Shown here in pieces: positions 9,050 through 20,353 of a DNA stretch of 39,283 nucleotides. This DNA comes from an uncultured Erwinia sp. (lineage in GTDB: Bacteria > Pseudomonadota > Gammaproteobacteria > Enterobacterales > Enterobacteriaceae). The DNA lies in NCBI GenBank assembly GCA_913775305.1, contig CAJYIY010000071.1, positions 1-39,283 of the forward strand. The letters run 5' to 3'. The position numbers and the translations under genes were made by a program. The notes under the pieces are model-generated. The model searched no databases. It was not told where the DNA came from and was given only the letters and a program-made list of their open reading frames with translations. Every line of letters begins with the position of its first letter. Positions within the stretch are counted from its first letter, which is position 1.

Positions 9050-9409
9050 ATGGCGACCACGCTGTTTAAAGATTTTCAATTCGAAGCCGCACACCATCTG
9101 CCTAACGTGCCTGCCGGGCACAAATGCGGCCGACTGCACGGACACTCTTTTATGGTGCGCCTGGAGATTACCGGCGAGGTGGATCCCCATACCGGCTGGG
9201 TGATGGACTTTTCCGAAATCAAAGCGGCATTTCAGCCGATTTACGATCGACTGGATCACTACTATCTGAACGATATTCCCGGCCTGTCCAATCCCACCAG
9301 TGAAGTGCTGGCGGCCTGGATCTGGCAGCAGATGAAACCGGCACTGCCTCAGCTGAGCGCGGTAATGGTAAAAGAGACCTGTACTGCGGGTTGCGTCTAT
9401 CGCGGCTGA
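9050..9409 (+). CDS. queD: 6-carboxy-5,6,7,8-tetrahydropterin synthase
   Basis: QueD (119 residues; E. coli 121) converts 7,8-dihydroneopterin triphosphate to 6-carboxytetrahydropterin, the first dedicated step towards preQ0 and queuosine. Zinc ligands of the 6-pyruvoyl-tetrahydropterin synthase fold are visible: His15 in FEAAHH, and His30 and His32 in RLHGHSF. The catalytic Cys26 is in GHKCGR, and a late KETCTAGC segment carries the conserved Glu. The ATG at 9050 matches the family N-terminus (MATTLFKDF); an in-frame ATG at 9032 would add six residues and cannot be excluded. It is divergent from cysJ with 288 bases between, and convergent with queE, which supplies the next enzyme. Confidence 0.95.
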   Translation: MATTLFKDFQFEAAHHLPNVPAGHKCGRLHGHSFMVRLEITGEVDPHTGWVMDFSEIKAAFQPIYDRLDHYYLNDIPGLSNPTSEVLAAWIWQQMKPALPQLSAVMVKETCTAGCVYRG

Positions 9410-9437
9410 ATGATCGGTGGGCAGACGACGTGATTCC

Positions 9438-9457
9438 GCAGCCGATCGGACGGCTGC
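9438..9457. repeat. Inverted repeat between queD and queE
   Basis: GCAGCCG (9438-9444) and CGGCTGC (9451-9457) form a perfect 7-bp stem with a six-base loop in the gap between two convergent genes. There is no T-run on either strand, so it is at best a weak bidirectional 3'-end structure. Confidence 0.4.
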
Positions 9458-9523
9458 ATGAACGTCTCGCCGCACTGCGGGTCAGCATGGGGGCGCCGGA
9501 TGATTACCGTCCTCCCCCTTTCG

Positions 9524-10195
9524 TCAGGCGATATTCAGATATTTATGCGTCTGCATCGAAAGCCGCCAGTTGCGGGCAATACAGGTATCGATGCAAAGCC
9601 GGGTGGCATCCGCTTTCTGACTGATCGGCTGCAGGGCAACGATACGCGCTTTGTCATCATCCAGCGTTGCCAGTAGCGCATCCAGCGCATCGACATCGCG
9701 CTGACGCGCCACCGGATGCTTAATCTCATCGGCGCGTACCAGCGCCTGTTGCAGCACGTCATAGCCACCGCGCATATTGACCTTCGGTGAGACCGTTACC
9801 CAGGTTTGCGGCGTACAGCGCACCGTATGCGTGCCGCTGGTCTCAATCTGGCAGCTGAAGCCCTGCTGCTGCAAGCTGGCCGTCAGCGGGGTCAAATCGT
9901 GAATACAGGGCTCTCCGCCGGTGATCACAACATGTTTTGCCGTCCAGCCGTTGTCACGGATCACGCCAGTCAGCGCTTCGGCATCGGCTGCACCCCAGGC
10001 ATCGGTTTCTACCGTCTTCAGCAGAATATCCCCCAGCGAGGTTTCCCGATCGGCCAGCTTATCCCAGGTGTGTTTGGTATCGCACCAGCTGCAGCCCACC
10101 GGGCAGCCCTGTAAGCGAATAAATATGGCGGGTACGCCGGTATAAACACCTTCGCCCTGCAGCGTCTGGAACATCTCATTTATCGGGTACTGCAT
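9524..10195 (-). CDS. queE: 7-carboxy-7-deazaguanine synthase
   Basis: QueE (223 residues, the same length as in E. coli) is a radical-SAM enzyme that contracts 6-carboxytetrahydropterin to 7-carboxy-7-deazaguanine, upstream of preQ0. The cluster motif is CPVGCSWC with Cys31, Cys35 and Cys38. The TGGEPCIHDL segment near residue 93 is the SAM-binding GGE motif, and the C-terminus (MQTHKYLNIA) is as in E. coli. In E. coli, QueE also blocks cell division when overproduced under PhoP/PhoQ stress; the sequence here does not say whether that second role is kept. It stands alone, downstream of a LysR gene on the same strand, with its own candidate promoter in the 105-base gap. Confidence 0.96.
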   Translation of the reverse strand: MQYPINEMFQTLQGEGVYTGVPAIFIRLQGCPVGCSWCDTKHTWDKLADRETSLGDILLKTVETDAWGAADAEALTGVIRDNGWTAKHVVITGGEPCIHDLTPLTASLQQQGFSCQIETSGTHTVRCTPQTWVTVSPKVNMRGGYDVLQQALVRADEIKHPVARQRDVDALDALLATLDDDKARIVALQPISQKADATRLCIDTCIARNWRLSMQTHKYLNIA

Positions 10196-10230
10196 CGATT
10201 TCTCAGCTGATGGTTAAATGACGGGCGCAG

Positions 10231-10259
10231 ATTATGGCAGATTGTCGGCCCCGGACCAA
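10231..10259 (-). promoter_or_regulatory. Candidate queE promoter
   Basis: On the minus strand, TTGGTC (10254-10259) and CATAAT (10231-10236) lie 17 bases apart, about 36 bases before the queE ATG. It is a reasonable sigma-70 match judged only by eye. Confidence 0.45.
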
Positions 10260-10300
10260 CCCAGGCCTGTGCTGCAATTCGTAAGAAAATTCTGCGAGGG

Positions 10301-11215
10301 CTATAACGGTCCCCGTAAACGCCTGTTGGCTTCATCTCCGGCAAACCATTCCACCAGGAAATCGAGCAGCGCACGCAGCTGGCGCGACTGGTGCTGACGC
10401 GAAGTATAGATTGCGAAAATACCCAGTCTGTCGAGCTGATACTCCGGCAGCAGTGCGACCAGCTTTCCGCTTTCCAGCAGCGAATCCACACTGTGCAAAG
10501 GCTGCATGGAAATTCCCGCACCGGCCAGCGTGGCGCTAAGCAGGATCAGCGAGTCATTGGCACTGAGACTGCCGCTGACCGCTACCGCATCATGCTCATC
10601 CCCCCGGCTAAAATTCCACAGGCTTTTGCCAAAGTGTGAATAGGTCAGGCAGTTATGCTGCGTCAGCTGTTCAGGGTGCAGCGGCGTCCCTTCACGGGCC
10701 AGATAGGACGGGGTGGCGCAGATCACTGACGCGCAGGCGTTCAGCGGGCGAGCGATCAGGTTTGGCTCCAGCTGGCCGGTAATCCGCAGCGCCAGATCGA
10801 TACGCTCCTCCACCAGATTCACCCGCTGGTTACTGGCATGAAGATCGATACGAATGCGAGGATAACGCTGCTGGAAGACCGTTATCGCCGGGACCAGCAC
10901 GCTGTTACCCAGCGAAAGCGAACAGGATATTCGCAGCAGCCCGGAAAGGGCTGCTCCGTCGGGTTGATTGCTTTGCTCGATTTCACCCGCCAGCTGCAGC
11001 AGCTGCCGGCACCGAACCAGCGCATGTTCACCGGCCGGAGTCAGGCTCAGTCGTCGGGTGCTGCGATGCAGCAGTCGCGCACCCGACCACGTTTCCATCT
11101 CGCTGAGGTAGCGCGTGACCATCGCCCGCGACATGCCCAGCACCTCAGCCGCTGCCGTCAGGCTGCCTCGCTGAACGATCGTGGTAAAAACATTGGCCGC
11201 CGTCAGTCTGTCCAT
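10301..11215 (-). CDS. LysR family transcriptional regulator
   Basis: This is a 304-residue LysR-type regulator. The winged helix-turn-helix covers about residues 1-60 (ANVFTTIVQRGSLTAAAEVLGMSRAMVTRYLSEME, split here as AxxFxxIVxxGSLTAAAExLGMSR and VTRYLSEME). A substrate-binding-like effector domain covers about residues 90-295. I do not recognise the specific orthologue or its inducer. It is divergently paired with the exported MBL-fold protein, with 99 bases between their starts, the classic arrangement of a LysR regulator and its target. A palindrome in that gap is a likely operator. queE follows on the same strand but appears to have its own promoter. E. coli has ygcG and other genes in this queE-eno interval, so the pair is a lineage-specific insertion. 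Confidence 0.88.
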   Translation of the reverse strand: MDRLTAANVFTTIVQRGSLTAAAEVLGMSRAMVTRYLSEMETWSGARLLHRSTRRLSLTPAGEHALVRCRQLLQLAGEIEQSNQPDGAALSGLLRISCSLSLGNSVLVPAITVFQQRYPRIRIDLHASNQRVNLVEERIDLALRITGQLEPNLIARPLNACASVICATPSYLAREGTPLHPEQLTQHNCLTYSHFGKSLWNFSRGDEHDAVAVSGSLSANDSLILLSATLAGAGISMQPLHSVDSLLESGKLVALLPEYQLDRLGIFAIYTSRQHQSRQLRALLDFLVEWFAGDEANRRLRGPL

Positions 11216-11231
11216 TATATGTCCGTTTTAC

Positions 11232-11246
11232 GCAACAATCTGTTGC
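11232..11246. promoter_or_regulatory. Candidate LysR operator between divergent genes
   Basis: GCAAC (11232-11236) and GTTGC (11242-11246) form an inverted repeat with a five-base centre. This fits the short interrupted dyads bound by LysR proteins. It lies 16 bases from the regulator start and 68 bases from the start of the MBL-fold gene. A GCAAC half-site recurs at 11275-11279. Confidence 0.5.
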
Positions 11247-11314
11247 CTGATAGTGAGTTTATTCTGCGCGATATGCAACCTAGACTGGACGTTTTCCCGT
11301 TAAGGTCAATTCCA

Positions 11315-12187
11315 ATGAAAACACGTTTCGCTATGCTGCTGGCCTTTGCCGCCAGCCCGTTGCTGTATGCCGCTCAACCGCTCAGTCTTGATGTCTACAA
11401 TCCAGGGGAAAACAGCCTGTTCGCCGTTTCATCTGAAATTATCACCGGTCCGACCGAAGCGGTGCTGGTTGACGCTCAGTTCCAGCGCAATGATGCCGAA
11501 GAGCTGGTCAAACGCATTAAGGCCAGCGGTAAACGCCTGACCACCATTTTTATCAGTCAGTCTGACCCCGACTACTATTTCGGGCTGGACACGCTTCACC
11601 GAGCCTTCCCGACGGCCAGCATCGTGGCAACCGCCCCGACCGTTGAGCTGATCGGGCAGACTAAAGACAGCAAGCTGGCTTTCTGGGGCTCCAAATTGGG
11701 CGACAATGCCCCGCAGTCGCTGATCGTGCCGGAAGTCATCAAAGGAGACAGCTTTGAGGTTGATGGTGAAACGGTGCAGATCAAAGGTCTGACGGGGCCG
11801 CAGCCGCAAAACAGCTATCTGTGGGTTCCGGCGCTGAAAACCGTGCTGGGCGGCGTAGTGGTGACGGGTAATAATCTTCACGTCTGGCTGGCGGATGCGC
11901 AGAGCAAGGAAGAGCGCTCGGCCTGGCAGCAGAAACTGGAGGATATTAAGGCGCTGAAGCCAGCCCGCGTAGTGCCGGGGCACTTCCTGCCGGGTGCCGA
12001 TGAGAGCCTCGCCTCGGTGAACTTTACCCAGCGTTATCTGCAAACGGCGGAAACGGAGCTGTTTAAGACCAGAGACTCGCAGGAGTTTATTGAGGTGATG
12101 AATCAGCACTATCCGCAGCTGAAAGAGGCGTCGTCACTTGAACTGAGTGCCAAAGTGCTGAAGGGTGAGATGAAGTGGCCGCAGTAG
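11315..12187 (+). CDS. Exported MBL-fold protein with degenerate metal-binding motif
   Basis: This 290-residue protein starts with a signal peptide (MKTRFAMLLAFAASPLLYAA, cleavage about residue 20) and continues with a metallo-beta-lactamase fold: TEAVLVDAQF is the first core strand. At the place of the usual HxHxDH metal motif it reads SQSDPDYYFG (residues 81-90), so only Asp86 of the canonical ligands remains; His223 in VVPGHFLPG is kept. Many bacterial MBL proteins of this subgroup keep the PDxYFG pattern, so it may be a stable variant family rather than decay. It is probably periplasmic. The substrate is unknown. It is divergent from a LysR gene that probably controls it. The ATG at 11315 is preferred because it opens the signal peptide; a longer in-frame frame from 10838 crosses the LysR gene. 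It is not a credible beta-lactamase by sequence. Confidence 0.82.
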   Translation: MKTRFAMLLAFAASPLLYAAQPLSLDVYNPGENSLFAVSSEIITGPTEAVLVDAQFQRNDAEELVKRIKASGKRLTTIFISQSDPDYYFGLDTLHRAFPTASIVATAPTVELIGQTKDSKLAFWGSKLGDNAPQSLIVPEVIKGDSFEVDGETVQIKGLTGPQPQNSYLWVPALKTVLGGVVVTGNNLHVWLADAQSKEERSAWQQKLEDIKALKPARVVPGHFLPGADESLASVNFTQRYLQTAETELFKTRDSQEFIEVMNQHYPQLKEASSLELSAKVLKGEMKWPQ

Positions 12188-12235
12188 CCCGCTGAAAGAA
12201 CAGATTATCGCCGGGCGTAATGCCAGCCAGATGTT

Positions 12236-12262
12236 AAAAAGCCCCGTGCTGTGACGGGGCTT
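12236..12262 (-). terminator. Rho-independent terminator of eno
   Basis: On the minus strand, AAGCCCCGT and ACGGGGCTT (12239-12247 and 12254-12262) form a 9-bp GC-rich stem followed by TTTTT (12236-12240). It begins 46 bases after the eno stop codon. It also lies after the convergent MBL gene, but no T-run follows on that strand. Confidence 0.85.
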
Positions 12263-12307
12263 GTCCGTTTGTTCGCAGCCGCGCAGGCCGCTGCGAACCG
12301 TCAGCGA

Positions 12308-13663
<1,356 letters not shown>

Positions 13664-13683
13664 TCAGGTGGTTATGAAAATAC

Positions 13684-15342
<1,659 letters not shown>

Positions 15343-15379
15343 TTAAAGACGATGGAATGAATAACCAGGACGGGAAAAT

Positions 15380-15408
15380 AGTATACCCGAAACCCCTGAT
15401 GCCGACAA
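15380..15408 (-). promoter_or_regulatory. Candidate sigma-70 promoter of pyrG
   Basis: On the minus strand, TTGTCG (15403-15408) and TATACT (15380-15385) are separated by 17 bases, with GG just before the -10 box. Transcription would start near 15373, leaving a leader of about 50 bases before the pyrG ATG. Confidence 0.7.
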
Positions 15409-15521
15409 TTGATCGTTTCCATGTTGTGACTATTCCACCGCTTTTATCACTCTGAGACTACCTGATTTCTTCAATCAGATTGTTGATGTGTGTCACATTT
15501 TTGTTGAATCGTGTCAGCTAA

Positions 15522-16304
15522 TTATTCCCCGGATTTGACCTGCTGCCACGCGGCTTCCATCTGTTCCAGCGTGGCCTGCTGCATTTCCAGCCCCTGAGCG
15601 GCGATAATTCGCTCAACTTCACGGAATCGACGCTCGAATTTGGTATTGGCTTTTTGCAGCGCGGTTTCCGCCTTTTTACCCAGATGACGTGACAGATTCA
15701 CCGTGGCAAACAGCAGGTCGCCAATTTCTTCTTCCAGCTTCTCCTGGTCGACGACCGCCTGACGGGCTTCGTGCATGACTTCATCGATCTCTTCGTACAC
15801 CTTACCAAGCACCGGCCCCAGCGTGTCCCAGTCAAAACCGACGCTGTTGCAGCGCTTCTGTATTTTATGTGCACGCATCAGCGCCGGGAGCGCCTGCGGA
15901 ATATCATCCAGCACCGAGTGCTGCGCTTTTTCTGCCCGCTCGTCGCGTTTGATTATTTCCCAGTTCCCCCGTAATTCGGCGCTGTCTGCCACTTCCGCTC
16001 CGGCAAAGATATGCGGATGGCGGCGCTCCAGCTTGTCGCTGATGGCGTGACAGATATCATCGAAGTTAAAGCGCCCTTCCTCCTGCGCTATCTGGGCGTA
16101 AAACACCACCTGGAACAGCAGATCGCCCAGCTCACCGCGCAGATCGTCAAAATCGGCGCGATCAATGGCGTCGATCACTTCATAGGTTTCTTCCAGGGTA
16201 TAGGGGGCAATGGTGGCATAGGTCTGCTGGCGATCCCACGGGCAGCCCTGTTCCGGATCGCGCAGGGTTTTCATGATGCCCAGCAGGCGATCGAGAGCGT
16301 TCAT
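15522..16304 (-). CDS. mazG: Nucleoside triphosphate pyrophosphohydrolase MazG
   Basis: MazG (260 residues; E. coli 263) hydrolyses nucleoside triphosphates to monophosphate and pyrophosphate; in E. coli it lowers ppGpp and affects survival during starvation. The all-alpha NTP-PPase domain is duplicated: the first copy has GCPWDRQQT, LEETYEVIDAI and GELGDLLFQVVFYA (about residues 20-70), and the second has EEIDEVMHEA and LEEEIGDLLFATVN (about 165-215). The acidic EExxE-type metal residues are present in both. In E. coli the upstream neighbours are the mazEF toxin-antitoxin genes; here they are absent, and 337 bases separate mazG from relA. Confidence 0.96.
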   Translation of the reverse strand: MNALDRLLGIMKTLRDPEQGCPWDRQQTYATIAPYTLEETYEVIDAIDRADFDDLRGELGDLLFQVVFYAQIAQEEGRFNFDDICHAISDKLERRHPHIFAGAEVADSAELRGNWEIIKRDERAEKAQHSVLDDIPQALPALMRAHKIQKRCNSVGFDWDTLGPVLGKVYEEIDEVMHEARQAVVDQEKLEEEIGDLLFATVNLSRHLGKKAETALQKANTKFERRFREVERIIAAQGLEMQQATLEQMEAAWQQVKSGE

Positions 16305-16325
16305 AGTCGTGAATCCTTGTTTACG

Positions 16326-16598
16326 TTAATGGGGCTGAAAAGGCACTGCCGGTTTCATAACCCGCGGCTGTTGAGGCGTGTCGTGGCGCTGCAGATTATG
16401 TGGCCGGTGTAGCAAAATATGAGAAGGCATTAATGTCATGCCTTCTGTGGAAGTAAGACCTGTCGGCCCGGCAAACCCGACTCGGGATCCCCCAATCGGG
16501 AATCTGTTGAAACACAGCGGGGAGCGACCGGGAGCATGCGGTTTACCCACAGCAACGCCAAAGGCTGGTAAGCCATCGGCGCAGGCAGGCACGACCAT
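16326..16598 (-). CDS. Hypothetical 90-residue ORF, possibly Ash/Icd-like phage remnant
   Basis: The relA-mazG gap of 337 bases is mostly filled by this open frame of 90 codons. Its start, MVVPACADGLPAFGVAVG, and an internal SRVGFAG segment resemble, from memory, the loosely conserved small proteins annotated as Ash or Icd-like, named after phage P4. These are often found as scattered remnants in enterobacterial genomes, and many such calls may be non-coding DNA that happens to stay open. There is no clear Shine-Dalgarno sequence. A 9-bp inverted repeat (16422-16446) lies inside the frame, which argues against it being a normally translated gene. It could equally be a decayed relic of an inserted element. 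Confidence 0.3.
   Translation of the reverse strand: MVVPACADGLPAFGVAVGKPHAPGRSPLCFNRFPIGGSRVGFAGPTGLTSTEGMTLMPSHILLHRPHNLQRHDTPQQPRVMKPAVPFQPH
16422..16446. repeat. Perfect 9-bp inverted repeat downstream of relA
   Basis: AGAAGGCAT (16422-16430) and ATGCCTTCT (16438-16446) are separated by seven bases. On the minus strand the hairpin is followed by CATATTTTGC, a poor T-tract. It could be a relA 3'-end terminator, 195 bases beyond the relA stop. Confidence 0.4.
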
Positions 16599-16641
16599 CT
16601 TCAGCTGCCGCTAAACGCCGTTAGGCGATGCTGTTTTTAAC

Positions 16642-18876
16642 TCAATGCAGCCGTTTCGCATCAATAATATCCGGCACCTGATTCAACCGCGCCAGTACCC
16701 GGCTCAGTACCTGCTGGTTATAAATCTCAATATCCATATCAATCGTTGCCAGCTGTTTCTTCGTATCGCTGTGGCTGGAGACGCCCAGCACGTTGACCTT
16801 CTCATTCGCCAGAATCGTGGTGATATCGCGCAGCAGACCGCTACGATCGTTAGCCGTCACCCGCACCACCAGCGAATATCCGCTGGAATAGGTCTCGCCC
16901 CACACCGCATCGACGATGCGTTCCGGCGCATGCGACATCAGCTCGGCGAGCTGATCGCAGTCGGCGCGGTGAATCGAAATCCCGCGGCCCTGAGTAATAA
17001 ATCCGGTAATCTCATCGCCTGGGATCGGCTGGCAGCAGCGGGCAATATGGTGCATCAGATTGCCCACGCCCTCGACAACCACCCTGCCGCTCTCTTTACT
17101 GCGCGGCACGCTGTTGGACGATTTCTGCGTCAGCTGGCGCAGCGCTTCGCGATCTTCCTCTTCCGCACTCGGCTTATTCAGCTTCGACTGCAGGTAGTTG
17201 CTCATCTGGTTGAGGCGAATATCGCCGCCGCCAATCGCCGCCAGCAGCTCGTCTAGGGTATTAAAGTTGTAGCGCGGCAGCAGCAGCTTCTCGGCATCCT
17301 TCAGATTGATATCGAGATGATCCAGTTCGTTATCCAGAATCTGCCGACCGGCAATAATATTCTTGTCACGATCCTGCTTGCGGAACCAGGCGTGGATCTT
17401 CGAGCGTCCGCGGCTGGTCGTGACGTAGCCAAGATTTGGGTTCAGCCAGTCGCGGCTCGGGTTCGGCTGCTTCTGAGTGATGATGTCGATCTGGTCGCCC
17501 ATCTGTAAATGATAGGTAAAGGGGACAATACGACCGCCGATTTTGGCACCGATGCAGCGGTGGCCGATATCACTGTGAATATGATAAGCGAAGTCCAGCG
17601 GAGTGGAGCCGGCGGGTAAATCCACCACGTCGCCTTTTGGCGTAAACACGTAAACCCGATCGTCAAATACCTGACTGCGAACTTCGTCGAGCATTTCGCC
17701 CGAATCAGCCATCTCCTCCTGCCAGGTAATCAGCTTACGCAGCCAGGCAATGCGCTCTTCATGGCCGGACGCACCGCGCGCGCTGCCGCCCGTTCCGCCC
17801 TCTTTATATTTCCAGTGCGCGGCAACGCCAAGCTCAGCGTCTTCATGCATCTGGCGGGTACGGATCTGGATCTCGACGGTTTTGCCCTTTGGCCCCAGCA
17901 CCACGGTATGAATCGACTGATAGCCATTCGGTTTGGGGTTCGCCACGTAATCATCGAACTCGCTGGGCAGATGGCGATACAGGGTATGAACGATCCCCAG
18001 CGCGCCATAACAGTCCTGCAGGCGTTCGGCCACGATGCGCACCGCGCGCACGTCGAACAGCTCATCAAAGGACAGCGATTTTTTCTGCATCTTGCGCCAA
18101 ATGCTGTAGATGTGTTTAGGGCGACCATACACTTCGGCCTTCACACCCTGCTTAACGATTTCGTCACGCAGCGATTGCACGAATGTATCGATATAATCTT
18201 CACGATCGATTCGACGCTCGTGCAGCAGTTTAGCAATGCGTTTATATTCATCGGGATGCAGATAGCGGAAGCAAAAATCCTCTAACTCCCACTTCAGCTG
18301 ACCGATACCCAGCCGGTTAGCCAGCGGGGCATAGATGTTGGTGCACTCTTTCGCCGCCAGTACGCGTTCGTCCTCGGGCGCATCCTTGACCTCACGAAGG
18401 TGGGCAATCCGCTCGGCCAGCTTGATAACCACGCAGCGGAAATCTTCCACCATCGCCAGCAGCATGCGGCGGACATTATCGACCTGCTCAGAGGCCATGG
18501 AATCATTATGCGTGGCTTTTAGCTGGCGGATGGCGTCCATATCGCGCACGCCGTGGACCAGTGAAACGATAGACTTGCCGAAGTGCTCTTCCAGCACCTC
18601 TTCAGTGACTACTTTCGCATCGGCCAGCGGGAACAACAGCGCCGCGCGCAGCGTCTCGTTATCCATGCTGAGCATGGAGAGGATCTCCACCATTTCCACG
18701 CCGCGCCACAGCAGCAGTGCGGCATCGGGATGTCCTTGGGTCGCGGTATCACAATAGCGCCAGGTCTCGGCCAGTCGTTCACATGTCTGCTGGTTGGTAT
18801 TCCCCAGACTGGTGATCCATTGGTCGAGGGCAAACTCGCCAGCTGTATTCAAATGTGCACTTCTTACCGCAACCAT
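16642..18876 (-). CDS. relA: GTP pyrophosphokinase (ppGpp synthetase I) RelA
   Basis: RelA (744 residues, equal to E. coli) makes pppGpp/ppGpp when uncharged tRNA enters the ribosomal A site. The N-terminal HD hydrolase domain is degenerate (FPLADAK instead of a metal-binding HD pair), as expected for the synthetase-only enzyme. The synthetase domain has the PKPNGYQSIHT and VEIQIRTRQMHEDAELGVAAHWKYK motifs (the second written in two parts in the family: EIQIRT and ELGVAAHW). TGS (VFTPKGDVVDLP onward), the zinc-finger-like CCQPIPGDEI and a C-terminal ACT domain follow. The ATG at 18876 opens MVAVRSAHLNT as in E. coli; an ATG 15 bases earlier is in frame. It follows rlmD by 30 bases, so the two are probably co-transcribed. 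Confidence 0.97.
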   Translation of the reverse strand: MVAVRSAHLNTAGEFALDQWITSLGNTNQQTCERLAETWRYCDTATQGHPDAALLLWRGVEMVEILSMLSMDNETLRAALLFPLADAKVVTEEVLEEHFGKSIVSLVHGVRDMDAIRQLKATHNDSMASEQVDNVRRMLLAMVEDFRCVVIKLAERIAHLREVKDAPEDERVLAAKECTNIYAPLANRLGIGQLKWELEDFCFRYLHPDEYKRIAKLLHERRIDREDYIDTFVQSLRDEIVKQGVKAEVYGRPKHIYSIWRKMQKKSLSFDELFDVRAVRIVAERLQDCYGALGIVHTLYRHLPSEFDDYVANPKPNGYQSIHTVVLGPKGKTVEIQIRTRQMHEDAELGVAAHWKYKEGGTGGSARGASGHEERIAWLRKLITWQEEMADSGEMLDEVRSQVFDDRVYVFTPKGDVVDLPAGSTPLDFAYHIHSDIGHRCIGAKIGGRIVPFTYHLQMGDQIDIITQKQPNPSRDWLNPNLGYVTTSRGRSKIHAWFRKQDRDKNIIAGRQILDNELDHLDINLKDAEKLLLPRYNFNTLDELLAAIGGGDIRLNQMSNYLQSKLNKPSAEEEDREALRQLTQKSSNSVPRSKESGRVVVEGVGNLMHHIARCCQPIPGDEITGFITQGRGISIHRADCDQLAELMSHAPERIVDAVWGETYSSGYSLVVRVTANDRSGLLRDITTILANEKVNVLGVSSHSDTKKQLATIDMDIEIYNQQVLSRVLARLNQVPDIIDAKRLH

Positions 18877-18906
18877 ATCCTCTCCTGGCATAGCCCCGTT
18901 CAGGGC

Positions 18907-20223
18907 TTATTTTCGGCTAAACAGCACCATGGATTCCAGATGCCCGGTATGTGGAAACATATCAAGCATTGTCACCCGTTCCAATTGGTAGCCGGACTTC
19001 AAAAGTACCTGACTGTCCCTGGCAAGTGTTGTCGGGTTACAGGAAACATAGACCACGAGCTCTGGCACAAGTTTAACGATATGCTCCATCACTCCGGCCG
19101 CGCCGGCCCGCGCCGGATCCAGTAACACTTTATTAAATCCTTCATCAGCCCAGGGCTGACTTGTCACGTCTTCTTCAAGGTTATGCTGGTAAAACGCGAC
19201 ATTGTTCAGATTATTTAATGTTGCATTATACGCAGCCTTTTCCACTAATGCTGCAACACCCTCCACACCCACGACATTTTCAGCCAAATTTCCCATAGGA
19301 AGCGTAAAATTACCCATTCCACAGAACAGATCCAGTACCCGGTCCTGCGGTTTCAGGTCCAGCCAGGTCAGCGCCCGTGCCACCATTTGCTGATTAACCA
19401 CATCGTTAACCTGAATAAAATCTCGCGGGCTGAAGGTGAGTTTCAGCTGACCGGCGTGGATAACCGGCATCTCTCCATTAAGCTGTTCCAGCGTATCGCT
19501 GTCCGGTGCAAGAAACAGCGACAGCTGATGGGTATGCGAAAACTGTTCCAGTTTTTCACGATCCGCGGCGCTGAGTTCCTCAAGATGACGCAAAACCAGC
19601 AGCGGGCCATTATCCGCCAGCACCAGCTCAACGTGCCCAAGGCGCCTGACGGCCTGCAACCGGCTTAATAATGCATGAAGTGGCTGAATTAACGCATTAA
19701 GTTCGGGCGCCAGAATGGGGCATTCGGTAACATTGATCAACTCGCTGGAAGCCTGCGCACGAAATCCCATCTGCAAAGTCTGCGTTTTCACCTGGAAATT
19801 CAGCCCCAGACGGGCGCGCCGCCGATAACCCCACGGCTGCCCGGATATAATCTCGTTCACTGCGACCGGGAAACCGCTCTCCTTTGAGAGCAGATGCGCC
19901 AGCGCGCTGGCCTTGCTTTGCTGCTGTAATGCAATCGGCACATGCTGCTGCTGGCAGCCGCCGCAGCGGCTATAATGCGGACAGAGGGGCTGAACGCGTT
20001 GTGGGCTCGCCGTCAAAATACGCGTTGCCGTCCCGCGGGAGAACTGGCGCTTATCCTCGCTGATTTCAACTTCAACCTGTTCGCCGGGCAGTGCGCCCTG
20101 AACAAAAAGTGCTTTGCCATGATGGCGTGCCACACCCTGACCAAACGCATCAAGGTCATTAATAACAACAGTTATTTTTTGGCGGGTCGTCACGCGCCGT
20201 TTTGCAGAGTAGAATTGCGCCAT
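18907..20223 (-). CDS. rlmD: 23S rRNA (uracil-1939-C5)-methyltransferase
   Basis: RlmD, formerly RumA (438 residues; E. coli 433), methylates U1939 of 23S rRNA with S-adenosylmethionine. An N-terminal TRAM domain (about 15-70) is followed by cysteines of an iron-sulfur site: Cys81, Cys87 and Cys90 in [10 protein letters not shown], with a further one in TECPIL. The methyltransferase core has [14 protein letters not shown] and DPARAGA, with the catalytic Cys395 in [11 protein letters not shown]. The ATG at 20223 gives [10 protein letters not shown]; the frame is open ten residues further, without family support. It is divergent from barA across 130 bases and leads into relA. The E. coli gene order is kept. 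Confidence 0.96.
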   Translation of the reverse strand: MAQFYSAKRRVTTRQKITVVINDLDAFGQGVARHHGKALFVQGALPGEQVEVEISEDKRQFSRGTATRILTASPQRVQPLCPHYSRCGGCQQQHVPIALQQQSKASALAHLLSKESGFPVAVNEIISGQPWGYRRRARLGLNFQVKTQTLQMGFRAQASSELINVTECPILAPELNALIQPLHALLSRLQAVRRLGHVELVLADNGPLLVLRHLEELSAADREKLEQFSHTHQLSLFLAPDSDTLEQLNGEMPVIHAGQLKLTFSPRDFIQVNDVVNQQMVARALTWLDLKPQDRVLDLFCGMGNFTLPMGNLAENVVGVEGVAALVEKAAYNATLNNLNNVAFYQHNLEEDVTSQPWADEGFNKVLLDPARAGAAGVMEHIVKLVPELVVYVSCNPTTLARDSQVLLKSGYQLERVTMLDMFPHTGHLESMVLFSRK

Positions 20224-20353
20224 TATTTCATTGCTTCTCAAACGTAGTGCCAAAAAAACCCGCGTAGCCTACCCTGGCGAGTGATGGAATTCGACCTGTA
20301 CAGGATAGAATGTCGCAGAAAAGGGGAGCAAGCCGTTTCTCACAGGGAGTACT

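Noticed and set aside
10838..11314. N-terminal extension of the MBL-fold gene
   Set aside because: The extension is antisense to the LysR gene and would bury the signal peptide that starts at 11315.
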